Virus record (IMG/VR): IMGVR_UViG_3300032561_000050
Span: 1 to 40,793 of that record
DNA from: a virus
DNA length: 40,793 bases
Direction: 5' to 3' (one strand)
The notes beneath the pieces were generated by a model that was not told the origin of the DNA, did not search any database, and saw only the letters and a program-made list of their open reading frames with translations. The translations under genes were made by a program, and so were the position numbers. Of this stretch, positions 23,988 to 30,947 are shown in pieces (the stretch's first letter is position 1; each line of letters starts with the position of its first letter).

Positions 23988-24619
23988 CACGCCTCGCCGG
24001 TGTACAGCTTGCGGACGCGCTCCAGCGCCTCCTCGGGCGTCATGGCCGTCTTCTTGGCCTCGCCCTTGACCTGATCGACCTTCTTCGCCAATTCGGCCTG
24101 CATCGCCTTGCGCAGATTGAGGACGACATCGGCGTCGGCCTTCTTGGCGCTGGCCAGATCCTTCAACGAGCGGGCCAGGAACATCACCGATTCGGCGTCG
24201 AAGGTGACGGAGGCGGCTTCGCCGTCCTCGCCGGCGCCGGACGCCAGCACCAAGTCGGTGACGATCGAATGCATCAGCTCGATGTTGAGCCGCGCGGTGC
24301 GGTCCTCGGGGGCGTCGCCCAGCTTCTTGACCAACGCCTCGGCGACGGTGCGCGAGCGCTGCAGCCGCTCGGCCAGCGCGTCCAATCCCTTGAAGTGACG
24401 CCCCAGGCCGGATCGGCTGGGCAGATCGTCGGTGCCGATCGCCACCGACTCGGCGATCGTCGCCAGCTCGGGCGGCAGCATCGAGCGCCGTCCGGATGCC
24501 AGATCGTCGAGCCAGCCCTTGATCTGATCGAGCGTATAGCGCTGCGACAGCCACAATTCGGCTAGGCCTTCCTTGAGGATGCCCGGCAAGCGATCGGCCT
24601 TGGACGGTTTGCCGGCCAT
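23987..24619 (-). CDS. Terminase small subunit, DUF3486 (Mu gp27-like)
   Basis: 210 aa. N-terminal HTH region (KADRLPGILKEGLAELWLSQRYTLDQIKGWL) ends with PSRSGLGRHFKGLDALAERL, the DUF3486 hallmark. The rest is helical and charged. It recognises packaging sites and binds the large subunit. Directly upstream of and overlapping the large subunit gene. Confidence 0.85.
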   Translation of the reverse strand: MAGKPSKADRLPGILKEGLAELWLSQRYTLDQIKGWLDDLASGRRSMLPPELATIAESVAIGTDDLPSRSGLGRHFKGLDALAERLQRSRTVAEALVKKLGDAPEDRTARLNIELMHSIVTDLVLASGAGEDGEAASVTFDAESVMFLARSLKDLASAKKADADVVLNLRKAMQAELAKKVDQVKGEAKKTAMTPEEALERVRKLYTGEA

Positions 24620-24621
24620 GA

Positions 24622-24918
24622 TCAGACGCAGTCGGGAATGGCGACGCCGGGCGCTACCGCCAAGCCGGCCTGAATGTCATGGCCACGGCTGGTCAGCGTC
24701 GCCACCACCACGGCGGCGCTGAGATCCTCGCAGCGGAGGAAGCCTTGCTCAGCCAGCCATGCCAGCTCGACCTTGACTTGGTCGAGGGTGCAGGAATGGC
24801 CGAGGCTGGTCAGCGCCTTATGCAGCACATAGCCATTGGCCGAGCGGCCGGGGGCCTTGGCCAGCACCTTCAGGGCGGCCAGACGGCGTTCCTCGCGGAA
24901 GAGTTCGTCAAGGCTCAC
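24622..24918 (-). CDS. Mu gp26-like winged-helix protein (VpaChn25_0724 type)
   Basis: 98 aa. REERRLAALKVLAKAPGRSANGYVLHKALTSLGHSCTLDQVKVELAWLAEQGFL has the helix-turn-helix and wing pattern of a family found between DUF2730 and DUF3486 genes in Mu-like phages. Function is unknown even in Mu. Its stop lies 3 bases before the next gene's start. Confidence 0.78.
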   Translation of the reverse strand: MSLDELFREERRLAALKVLAKAPGRSANGYVLHKALTSLGHSCTLDQVKVELAWLAEQGFLRCEDLSAAVVVATLTSRGHDIQAGLAVAPGVAIPDCV

Positions 24919-24921
24919 GGA

Positions 24922-25314
24922 TCAGCCCTCCAGCTCGTTTTTGACCAGCATGTTGACGGTGTTGCGCAGCGCGTTGACGGAATCGTTGACGCCCTGGATC
25001 TTTCCGGCGATCTCCGCCACAGAGTTGGCCACCGCCGCCACAGAGCGGGTCAGGCCTTCGATGTCGGATCGCTGTGGCAGATGCTTTAGCTGTTCCTCGA
25101 TCCGGGCGAAGCGGACCTCGCCGTCGCCAAGCTGTTTGTCGAGATCCTTGTGCTCTTCGACATGATCCTCGACATGCCTCTGCAGCTCTTCCTTGCTCAC
25201 CATTTGCCGCAGCACAGCCCGCATCGACCAAGCCAACACCGCCGACAGCAGCATGGCTAGGCCACCGAGGACTTCCCAGCCCAACCGCAGGGCTTCAATC
25301 GTATCTCCGTGCAT
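24922..25314 (-). CDS. DUF2730 protein (Mu gp25-like), membrane segment plus coiled coil
   Basis: 130 aa from the ATG at 25314, sharing a base with the TGA of the zinc-finger gene (TGATG). One N-terminal membrane helix (LRLGWEVLGGLAMLLSAVLAW) is followed by a long coiled coil (about residues 38-130). The order zinc finger, DUF2730, gp26, gp27 is that of Mu. The role is unknown; a lysis- or virion-linked membrane role is possible. Confidence 0.8.
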   Translation of the reverse strand: MHGDTIEALRLGWEVLGGLAMLLSAVLAWSMRAVLRQMVSKEELQRHVEDHVEEHKDLDKQLGDGEVRFARIEEQLKHLPQRSDIEGLTRSVAAVANSVAEIAGKIQGVNDSVNALRNTVNMLVKNELEG

Positions 25315-25523
25315 CACTTCGGCCCCGTGAGCTGGCGGGCGCAAAACCCGCATACATTGGTTCCCGGAACCGCCTCGCGGCGTCCGTCCTCGATCCGCTC
25401 ACCGCAAGAGCGGCAGAAATAGGCGCTCTCGCCGCTGGGTTTCGGCCGAGCTTTGAAGGCGGTCAGCGCCGCCTCGAGCTCGGCCTCCTCCCGGACTTTC
25501 GCCTCGTCGGCGAAATCAGGCAT
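25314..25523 (-). CDS. TraR/DksA-type C4 zinc finger protein
   Basis: 69 aa. A charged N-terminal helix is followed by the four-cysteine finger CRSC...CGFC (FCRSCGERIEDGRREAVPGTNVCGFCARQ), the TraR/DksA C-terminal signature. Short TraR-like proteins bind the RNA polymerase secondary channel and reset host promoters without ppGpp. Located in the lysis/packaging cluster as in other Mu-like phages. Confidence 0.88.
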   Translation of the reverse strand: MPDFADEAKVREEAELEAALTAFKARPKPSGESAYFCRSCGERIEDGRREAVPGTNVCGFCARQLTGPK

Positions 25524-25857
25524 TGGTGCCAGCGGCCGGCGCCGGAGCCGAAGCCGGGGGCGCGACCGTCGGAACCGCGCCGGGGCTCACCGTGACGCCG
25601 GCGGGCGTGCCGTTCACCGCTTTGCACGCCGCCACCACGGCGGGATGCACCAGAGCGGCGTCACCGGCGGCGAGCGGCGCCAGCTCGGGCGCCAACTCGG
25701 GCGCCAGGGCCACCGCCACCGGCTGGGCCAGCGCATCCACGTTGCAGGCCGCCGAAACTACCGCCTGAGCGACCGGGTCGAGGGTGCCGTTGGCGGAACA
25801 GGCGCCGAGCGCCGCAACCAGCCCCAGCATGGCGGTGGAGAGAAGGACTTTGCGCAT
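25516..25857 (-). CDS. Lipoprotein of the lysis cluster (o-spanin/Rz1-like candidate)
   Basis: 113 aa from the ATG at 25857. The signal peptide MRKVLLSTAMLGLVAALGAC ends in a lipobox (LGAC, Cys20), so it is an outer-membrane-bound lipoprotein. The mature part is Ala/Pro/Val-rich, with a repeated APEL and a Pro-rich end. Location between the holin candidate and the TraR gene suggests a spanin or inhibitor role, not provable from sequence. An upstream in-frame start would destroy the signal peptide. Confidence 0.7.
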   Translation of the reverse strand: MRKVLLSTAMLGLVAALGACSANGTLDPVAQAVVSAACNVDALAQPVAVALAPELAPELAPLAAGDAALVHPAVVAACKAVNGTPAGVTVSPGAVPTVAPPASAPAPAAGTNA

Positions 25858-25864
25858 GATCACC

Positions 25865-26440
25865 TCACTGCTGGCCAGCGGCAGCGACCGCCGGCTGGGG
25901 AACGGGGACGGCGGCCGGAGCCGGCAATGCGGCGGCGACGGTGGCGCTGGCGGTCTGCAGCTGGCCGGCAAGGTCGGAATGGACCTTCTGAATGGTCGCC
26001 AGAGCGGTCACCACGCTGTTGGCCATCGCCACGATATCGGGCGCAGGGGCGACACTGCCGCTCAAGCTATCGAGTGCGGCGGCAACGACAGGATACCGAC
26101 GGCGCGCTTGTTCCAGGCCGTCGGGCGGACCGGTTACCGTCGCGCCGCCGCTGGCCGGAGCATCGGCGGTCGGGCCGGCTGCGACATCGGGATCGGCGGT
26201 GGCCGGGGCCGCCTCCTTGGCGGTCGCGGCGGTGAGCAGGTTGGCGAGATCGGCCAGCGCCGGATGGGCCGCCAGGCCGACCGGGGTGCTGGTGAGCAGC
26301 CGCATGATCGCGACGCCGACGGCGGCCACCGCGAAGATGGCGTCGAGGTAGCTGTTGACGATGTCGGGCGCCAGGTGGTGGCCGAAGACGCCGGCCACCG
26401 CCATGATCGCGGCGAAGATCAGAGTTCTATAACCCCTCAT
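25865..26440 (-). CDS. Holin-like membrane protein with long cytoplasmic-type tail
   Basis: 191 aa. Two N-terminal hydrophobic segments (TLIFAAIMAVAGVFGHHLA and LDAIFAVAAVGVAIM), then an Ala/Pro-rich soluble part and a helical C-terminus (about 115-170). Small holins of this kind have similar N-termini, but the tail is unusually long. It would release the endolysin encoded upstream. It could also be another membrane-anchored lysis accessory. Confidence 0.6.
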   Translation of the reverse strand: MRGYRTLIFAAIMAVAGVFGHHLAPDIVNSYLDAIFAVAAVGVAIMRLLTSTPVGLAAHPALADLANLLTAATAKEAAPATADPDVAAGPTADAPASGGATVTGPPDGLEQARRRYPVVAAALDSLSGSVAPAPDIVAMANSVVTALATIQKVHSDLAGQLQTASATVAAALPAPAAVPVPQPAVAAAGQQ

Positions 26441-26576
26441 GGGGACACCTCATTTCCAGGGTGGAAAGGTCGTTGAACGTGCGTTTAAACCCGGCCAGCA
26501 GCGGCGCCAGATAGCAGGCGGCGGCCAGGGCGCAGGCGGCGCGGAAGAGATGAAGAAGGGCGGCGGCGATGGTCAT
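26427..26576 (-). CDS. Small membrane protein of the lysis cluster
   Basis: 49 aa. The ATG at 26576 overlaps the lipase stop (ATGA), and the end overlaps the start of the holin-like gene by 14 bases. One hydrophobic helix (LLHLFRAACALAAACYLAPLLAGF) and a polar tail (KRTFNDLSTLEMRCPHEGL). Overlaps on both sides make translation likely. Possible pinholin, antiholin or i-spanin fragment; no family recognised. Confidence 0.6.
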   Translation of the reverse strand: MTIAAALLHLFRAACALAAACYLAPLLAGFKRTFNDLSTLEMRCPHEGL

Positions 26577-27175
26577 GCCGGAGGCCTTTCCGCAAGGGAG
26601 GCGATGATGTGGTCGATGGCGTGATCATCCAGCTCGTTCAGCACCGAATCGACGCGACCGAGTTGCGTCATCGGGCCAGGCAGATCGAAGCCGGGCGGCA
26701 GGTTGGGCACCTGGTCATCGCCCAGGCGATAGATCTGTACTTCGACCTCATGGTGGGCGAGCAGATCGGCCAGCTCGGAACCGATCGACGGCCGCGCCGG
26801 GGCGAAGGCGATGACCGCTTTCGGCGGACGTCCCTCCAGGCAGAGCTTGGCGGCGACCAGGAAAGCCCAGGCGCCTCCCGCCGAGTGGCCGGTGATGATG
26901 TCCGGATCACGTCCCGGAAAGGCGCCCTCAAGCCGATCCCACGCAGCTTCCAGTGCCCGCCAGAACCCGCCATGGACGAAGCCCAGCCCAGGCACCGGCA
27001 CCGGGAACGCCTCCAAATCGGTCGCGGCCGAAATCAGGTCGCAAGTGCCTCGGATGGTGAGCACGAGCCGCCCTTCGTCCAGATCGAACCCGGCGCGGAA
27101 TGGCGGCACGCTGACGTCCGGCCTGAAAGTGTAGATACACTTGGACCAGAAGGCGAAGGGACGCGGATCGATCAT
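26573..27175 (-). CDS. Class 3 lipase-like alpha/beta hydrolase
   Basis: 200 aa. The nucleophile motif GHSAGG has S98, within DIITGHSAGGAWAFLVAA. HGGFWRAL before it and YRLGDDQVPNLPP after it match class 3 lipases, giving D153/D154 and H189 (DDHAIDHI) as likely partners. No signal peptide. Its ATG overlaps the stop of the endolysin gene, so it is made with the lysis proteins. Plausible role: attacking membrane lipid or an outer-membrane ester at lysis. A virion or host-modifying role is also possible. Confidence 0.78.
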   Translation of the reverse strand: MIDPRPFAFWSKCIYTFRPDVSVPPFRAGFDLDEGRLVLTIRGTCDLISAATDLEAFPVPVPGLGFVHGGFWRALEAAWDRLEGAFPGRDPDIITGHSAGGAWAFLVAAKLCLEGRPPKAVIAFAPARPSIGSELADLLAHHEVEVQIYRLGDDQVPNLPPGFDLPGPMTQLGRVDSVLNELDDHAIDHIIASLAERPPA

Positions 27176-27651
27176 GCCGCCGATCCTCCCGGCGCCACGG
27201 CGATCACCGTGCCGGTCGGCCGCTCGAAATGCTGGAAGGCGGCATCGACGCCGGCGGCGATGGTGGAATCGTCGAAGGGCTGCTCGCCCTGCTCGATGCG
27301 GATGATCGCGCGGATCAGGGCGTTGGCGGTCGGACGATCGAAATCCAGAGTGTCGCTATCCGCGACCCCCAGCCGGCCGCAGACGAAATCGACGTATTGC
27401 TTGGTGTTGTTCTCGACCGGAGGGGCGTATTCGGCGATCAGCGCCAGGACGGTGATCTCGCGGTCCCGGACATAATGGGTGTGCAGGTTGACGATCGCCG
27501 CACGGATGCCGTTGACGTCCGAATCGAACACCACGAAGCCGTGGTTGTCGATCATCACCTGGCCATCCCATTGGACCCCGGGATTACCCCGCAGATTGCC
27601 GGGATTGCGGTTCTTCAGGCCTCTGGTCGGACGGGCGATATCGGTAGACAC
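27172..27651 (-). CDS. P5-like endolysin (lytic transglycosylase/muramidase type)
   Basis: 159 aa, GTG start at 27651. The opening RGLKNRNPGNLRGNPGVQWDGQ, followed by GFVVFDSDVNGIRAAIVNLHTHYVRD, is the signature of the P5-like structural lysin family, which cleaves peptidoglycan. First gene of the late transcript, the position of lys in Mu. The dyad at 27717 lies 66 bp upstream of this start, so it should be switched on by the Mor/C-type activator encoded just before it. Confidence 0.82.
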   Translation of the reverse strand: MSTDIARPTRGLKNRNPGNLRGNPGVQWDGQVMIDNHGFVVFDSDVNGIRAAIVNLHTHYVRDREITVLALIAEYAPPVENNTKQYVDFVCGRLGVADSDTLDFDRPTANALIRAIIRIEQGEQPFDDSTIAAGVDAAFQHFERPTGTVIAVAPGGSAA

Positions 27652-27690
27652 GGCGAACCCTCTCGGCGGCTTGGATGCTGCCGGAAGGTT

Positions 27691-27708
27691 GGCTGAATGG
27701 CCTCAGCC
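27691..27708 (-). promoter_or_regulatory. Hairpin in the leader of the endolysin gene
   Basis: GGCTGA (27691-27696) and TCAGCC (27703-27708) form a 6-bp stem with a 6-base loop, between the late activator dyad and the GTG start. It does not cover the ribosome-binding site (AGAGGG near the start). It may only mark the 5' end of the transcript or overlap the promoter. Confidence 0.35.
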
Positions 27709-27712
27709 TGTC

Positions 27713-27732
27713 GGGGGGACAAATGTCCGCCG
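27713..27732 (-). promoter_or_regulatory. Candidate late activator site (Plys-like promoter)
   Basis: Core GGACAAATGTCC (27717-27728) followed by GCCG is a perfect dyad with an AA centre. It begins 66 bp upstream of the GTG at 27651, the same distance as the copy before the protease gene. It lies between the Mor/C-type gene and the endolysin gene, as Plys does in Mu. No -35 consensus is evident. Confidence 0.6.
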
Positions 27733-27796
27733 GGGCGCCTCTGCGAGGGGCGGAACGGATGAACCATCACACTGTTGGGGAATCAGCGCAAGAATG

Positions 27797-28192
27797 TCAA
27801 ATCAGACGAGGCTGCCGGGGGTCGGCGCCGAATGTCGCGGAATGGCCATTCTTGTGCCGGCGCGCGGTGCGTTGGCACACCCCTGCTAGGCGGGCCGCCG
27901 TCGGCAGATCGTGGCCGGCCTCGATCGCCTTGCGCAGCGCTTCCCAGGTCTTGCCGCGCGTGCCGCCGCCCAGCAGCGGGATCTCCACCGGGTTGCCGGC
28001 GAAGCGCTCGGCGATCTTCCCCGCCGCCACGCGGCCGACGGTGGCCACCAGCCAGTGATCCTCGGATAGCTTGGCCGGCTGGGGGATGTAGACCTTGGTG
28101 CCGCCCCTGGCGGCGAGGATCGCCAGCGCCGCCGCCGTACCGGCGATCTCGGCGATCTCCTCCAGGTCGGGGGTGAGCGCCCGCTCGGTCAT
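27797..28192 (-). CDS. mor: Mor/C-family transcription activator
   Basis: 131 aa. The N-terminal dimerisation part (LTPDLEEIAEIAGTAAALAILAARGGTKVYIPQ) and the C-terminal helix-turn-helix (RGKTWEALRKAIEAGHDLPTAARLAGVCQRTARRH) fit the Mor family. Mu uses Mor (middle) then C (late); only one member is visible here. It sits immediately before the endolysin unit, like C. The ATG overlaps the stop of the GemA-like gene. It is the most likely protein to bind the two GGACA-WW-TGTCC dyads. Confidence 0.85.
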   Translation of the reverse strand: MTERALTPDLEEIAEIAGTAAALAILAARGGTKVYIPQPAKLSEDHWLVATVGRVAAGKIAERFAGNPVEIPLLGGGTRGKTWEALRKAIEAGHDLPTAARLAGVCQRTARRHKNGHSATFGADPRQPRLI

Positions 28193-28641
28193 CCCGCGGC
28201 GCTCCTCTTCCTCAGCTCGCGGTCGCGCCAGGACTTCAGCGCCTCGATCACCTTGCTGGCCTCTTCCGGCGACAGCCATTCTGGGTCGGAGATCCCCTGT
28301 GGCCGATCCTCGGTCTTGGTCATCCGCTGGACGAAGGCGAGCAGGCCGGCCCGGTTGGCGATGGTCGGGATGCCCTTGGCGCACATGTCCATCCAGATGG
28401 CGAAGATCTTGCGGACGTGGGGCTTGCCCGATTCCGGGCGATGGCCCTTGGCGACGGCCTTCTTGGCCACCCATCCCAGCCGCTTGAACTCGACCAGCAC
28501 GGCGTTGAGGTGCTGATCGCCGAGCCCGGCCGAACTGGTCTTGCCAGTGATCCGCAGCAGGATGGCGCGGTAGGTCTCGTCGTCGAGTCCGAGTTCCTTC
28601 TTGGCGATGTGGACCTTGGCCAGCTGGGGGGATCGGCTCAT
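28189..28641 (-). CDS. gemA: GemA/Mu gp16-like regulatory protein (DUF1018)
   Basis: 150 aa. LAKVHIAKKELGLDDETYRAILLRITGKTSSAGL and FKRLGW are the signature of DUF1018, and RKIFAIWMDMCAKGI and WLSPEEASKVIEALKSWRDR complete it. GemA of Mu affects host gene expression and DNA supercoiling. It lies directly upstream of the Mor-type gene, as in other Mu-like phages. Start ATG overlaps the methyltransferase stop. Confidence 0.9.
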   Translation of the reverse strand: MSRSPQLAKVHIAKKELGLDDETYRAILLRITGKTSSAGLGDQHLNAVLVEFKRLGWVAKKAVAKGHRPESGKPHVRKIFAIWMDMCAKGIPTIANRAGLLAFVQRMTKTEDRPQGISDPEWLSPEEASKVIEALKSWRDRELRKRSAAG

Positions 28642-29204
28642 GCTGCGTCTCCGAATTTGGTGGTCTCGTTGCCCCAGACATCCCAGCCGGGTCGCTGCTG
28701 GCGGCCGAACAGTTCGGCATAGGGGCCGGAAACCATGGCCTCGACCTGGCGGTGCATTTCGTCTGGCTTGCGGCTGTGCTCGCGCACCGGGGCGACCAGC
28801 AGGTTGCGGATGCTGCGGGACTGGTAGTCCGGCGAGCCGAGCGCTCCGACCAGATAGAACTCGGCGGCCGAACGCAGCACGTAGCCGGTGCCGAAGCTCC
28901 ACTTCTCGCCTGTCTTGGACTGCTTGGCCCAGGCCCCGGCGGTAACGAAGCGGAAGCCCCAGGCGGCCAGGGTGCCGATGGCCTGCGGCAGCATCGGCGC
29001 CGTCGCCCACATCACCAGCAGGCAATCGCCCCTGGCCAGGTGCGACACCGGGAGCGCCTGGATGGCGGGAAGGTCCATGCAGGCATATTGCCCCTGGGGA
29101 CTCTTGGCCTCGCCAGCGGCCGAGCGCAGCTCGTAAGCCCACGGCGGGTCGGCCAGGATAGCGCCATAGGACAGCGGGCGGAGGGTGGCGAAGGGCCACG
29201 TCAT
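28638..29204 (-). CDS. MT-A70-type N6-adenine methyltransferase
   Basis: 188 aa from the ATG at 29204; a TTG at 29237 would add 11 residues. Catalytic DPPW at 19-22 (AILADPPWAYE), then MDLPAIQALPVSHLARGDCLLVMWATAPMLPQA, and HSRKPDEMHRQVEAM near the end, as in phage MT-A70 enzymes. It methylates adenine N6 in DNA at an unknown site. Encoded with the early/middle genes, so it would act earlier than the late com-dam methylase. It begins opposite the plus-strand moron (29321). Confidence 0.88.
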   Translation of the reverse strand: MTWPFATLRPLSYGAILADPPWAYELRSAAGEAKSPQGQYACMDLPAIQALPVSHLARGDCLLVMWATAPMLPQAIGTLAAWGFRFVTAGAWAKQSKTGEKWSFGTGYVLRSAAEFYLVGALGSPDYQSRSIRNLLVAPVREHSRKPDEMHRQVEAMVSGPYAELFGRQQRPGWDVWGNETTKFGDAA

Positions 29205-29255
29205 CGTGGCAGGTCCGTCGAACTGGATTGCTGACAAGCCGCTTCCCGCGATCCA

Positions 29256-29283
29256 TTGTAACCGAAGGCCGATGGATTAAAGT
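29256..29283 (+). promoter_or_regulatory. Weak candidate promoter of the 29321 gene
   Basis: TTGTAA (29256-29261) and TAAAGT (29278-29283) with a 16-base spacer, about 38 bases before the ATG at 29321. A GGGGAGGA ribosome-binding site lies between. The -10 match is poor, so this is only the best available candidate in the short divergent gap. Confidence 0.3.
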
Positions 29284-29320
29284 TGAAGTTTGGGACGCAT
29301 TCGGGGAGGATGCCGGCGCC

Positions 29321-30238
29321 ATGACAACCCAGTCCTTCAAGGTCACTTACGACGGCGAAGCGCTTCGCAGCGGAGCGATGACCGTTCGCGACTTGGCTGG
29401 CGCGCTGTTGGCCGTTGGCAAGGCGATCGAAGAGGCAAATCGCCTTTTCAACGGCGATCGCATTGCGATCAGCGTCAACGTCCTCGCAGTCAAGCCCGGC
29501 TCCTGCACGATCGAATTGCTGTGCAATCACTCGTTCTTTCAGTCGATTAAGGATTTCTTCGCCGGAGAAGACATAACGACGGTGACAGCCCTGCTGAGTC
29601 TGCTGGGCTTTACCGTGAAAGATATGGGCAAGGGGACGATCGGAAGCCTCATCCGCCTGCTGAAATGGGCGAGGGGCAGGCGGCTCAAGAAGGTGGCCAA
29701 GATTGGCGACGGCCAGGTCACTCTTACTTTCGATGATGAACGCCAGATAGACGTTCCCGCCCCCGTCCTTCAGCTCTATCGCGACATTAATATTCGCCGC
29801 GCTATCACCGACATGACGAAGCCCCTTGAGCAGGAAGGCATAGACGTCATTCTTATGGGTGAAGAAGGTGTCGAGCCGGATGCCATCACCAAGGAGCATC
29901 TCGTCGGCTTCGCCGCCCCCGAGATTGATGACGAGCCAATCACCGAGGACGAGCACAAAAAGGCGTTCTCCATTGTTTCGCTTGCGTTCAAGGATGACAA
30001 CAAGTGGCGTCTCTTTGATGGTCAAAACGGGATCAACGTCGCCATCGCTGACGATGATTTTCTCAAGCGCGTTGACGCCAACGAAGAGGCCTTCTCCAAA
30101 GGAGACATCCTCGTCTGCAGGGTCCTCACGAAGCAATGGCGCACGTCCTCTGGATTGAAGACGGAGCACACCGTCCTTGAAGTGGTCGAGCACCAATCGG
30201 CGGCGCGGCAGATCCCTCTTCCGCTCGGGAGTCCGTGA
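29321..30238 (+). CDS. Inserted plus-strand gene (moron), conserved-type protein of unknown function
   Basis: 305 aa from the ATG at 29321. The N-terminal domain (SFKVTYDGEALRSGAMTVRDLAGALLAVGKAIEEANRLFNGDRIAISVNVLAVKPGSCTIELL) looks like a family I have seen on mobile elements without known function. A central segment (ITTVTALLSLLGFTV...GSLIRLLKWARGRRLKK) is partly hydrophobic, then a beta-rich acidic part. The gene is visibly richer in A+T than its neighbours and is oriented against the early operon, both signs of later acquisition. Superinfection exclusion, defence or anti-defence are possible but unproven. Confidence 0.7.
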   Translation: MTTQSFKVTYDGEALRSGAMTVRDLAGALLAVGKAIEEANRLFNGDRIAISVNVLAVKPGSCTIELLCNHSFFQSIKDFFAGEDITTVTALLSLLGFTVKDMGKGTIGSLIRLLKWARGRRLKKVAKIGDGQVTLTFDDERQIDVPAPVLQLYRDINIRRAITDMTKPLEQEGIDVILMGEEGVEPDAITKEHLVGFAAPEIDDEPITEDEHKKAFSIVSLAFKDDNKWRLFDGQNGINVAIADDDFLKRVDANEEAFSKGDILVCRVLTKQWRTSSGLKTEHTVLEVVEHQSAARQIPLPLGSP

Positions 30239-30240
30239 GG

Positions 30241-30567
30241 TCATTGATTTGTGACCTCCGGCATCGGCGCGCCCATCCGACGCCAGGCGTCGCGGCCCTG
30301 GGCGGTGGAAATCAAAGTGATGCCGCCACTTAAGCTCTCCGAGAAAAGCTTGCGATCCAGAAGCGGCTTGGCTTCGGCCGGGGTGATGATCAGCTCGTCC
30401 GGCTTCGGCCAATATTCCAGGCGGTAAGCCTTCCAGCTCCCGACCAGCGAGCCGCCATTCACAGACTGACCATCGGCCTCGGTAGCCCAGCGACCGGCAA
30501 GCACCGTGATGCGGTGGTTGGCGCCATAGGCGTGGGCCAGGATTTCGCGTTCACGGTCGGGCGTCAT
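30241..30567 (-). CDS. Small early protein, unknown
   Basis: 108 aa. The ATG at 30567 shares a base with the TAA of the tiny membrane gene upstream (TAATG). MTPDREREILAHAYGANHRITVLAGRWATEADGQ..., a beta-type middle (WKAYRLEYWPKPDELIITPAEAKPLLDRKL) and GGITLISTAQGRDAWRRMG near the end. No family recognised. Last gene of the early block before the plus-strand insertion; the two genes converge with 2 bases between. Confidence 0.6.
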   Translation of the reverse strand: MTPDREREILAHAYGANHRITVLAGRWATEADGQSVNGGSLVGSWKAYRLEYWPKPDELIITPAEAKPLLDRKLFSESLSGGITLISTAQGRDAWRRMGAPMPEVTNQ

Positions 30568-30665
30568 TACAGGCACCGCTTGATTAGAAAGAAGCCGAAC
30601 ACTCCGGCAAAGACGAGGTTGTCGAAGACGATCACCGCCCACATCAGGCGCAGGAACATCGGCAT
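30567..30665 (-). CDS. Tiny membrane protein (32 aa)
   Basis: ATG at 30665, just after the stop of the upstream gene (TGA-TC-ATG), and TAA at 30567-30569 overlapping the next ATG. Almost the whole protein is one membrane helix: LRLMWAVIVFDNLVFAGVFGFFLI, then KRCL. The tight fit between two genes supports translation. Role unknown. Confidence 0.5.
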   Translation of the reverse strand: MPMFLRLMWAVIVFDNLVFAGVFGFFLIKRCL

Positions 30666-30667
30666 GA

Positions 30668-30943
30668 TCACCTCCCTCCGCGCTCGCGGATGGCGTTGAA
30701 GGTATCCACCATGTCGGGCCAAGACAGGCCGGCGGCGATGGCGGCGGAAACGATGGCTTCGAAGTCGGCCTTGGGGTCGAAGGCGCGGGCCTCGTCGGCC
30801 AGGGCGCGGACAGCCAGCTCGCGCCGAACCGTGGTCGCCGCATGCTGGAGCTGCCGCCCGGCGCTGCTGGTGAGCCCAAGCACACGGACGCCGACGCGTG
30901 CCGCATTGTCCAGGTCCACCAGGGCGTCGAGCAGGCGGCCCAT
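30668..30943 (-). CDS. Small early helical protein, unknown
   Basis: 91 aa from the ATG at 30943. MGRLLDALVDLDNAARVGVRVLGLTSSAGRQLQHAATTVRRELAVRALADEARAFDPKADFEAI is helical throughout, ending with SWPDMVDTFNAIRERGGR. It starts a few bases after the DUF3164 gene. The frame is open far upstream, but that stretch overlaps DUF3164 and has shadow composition. No family recognised. Confidence 0.6.
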   Translation of the reverse strand: MGRLLDALVDLDNAARVGVRVLGLTSSAGRQLQHAATTVRRELAVRALADEARAFDPKADFEAIVSAAIAAGLSWPDMVDTFNAIRERGGR

Positions 30944-30947
30944 GGCG

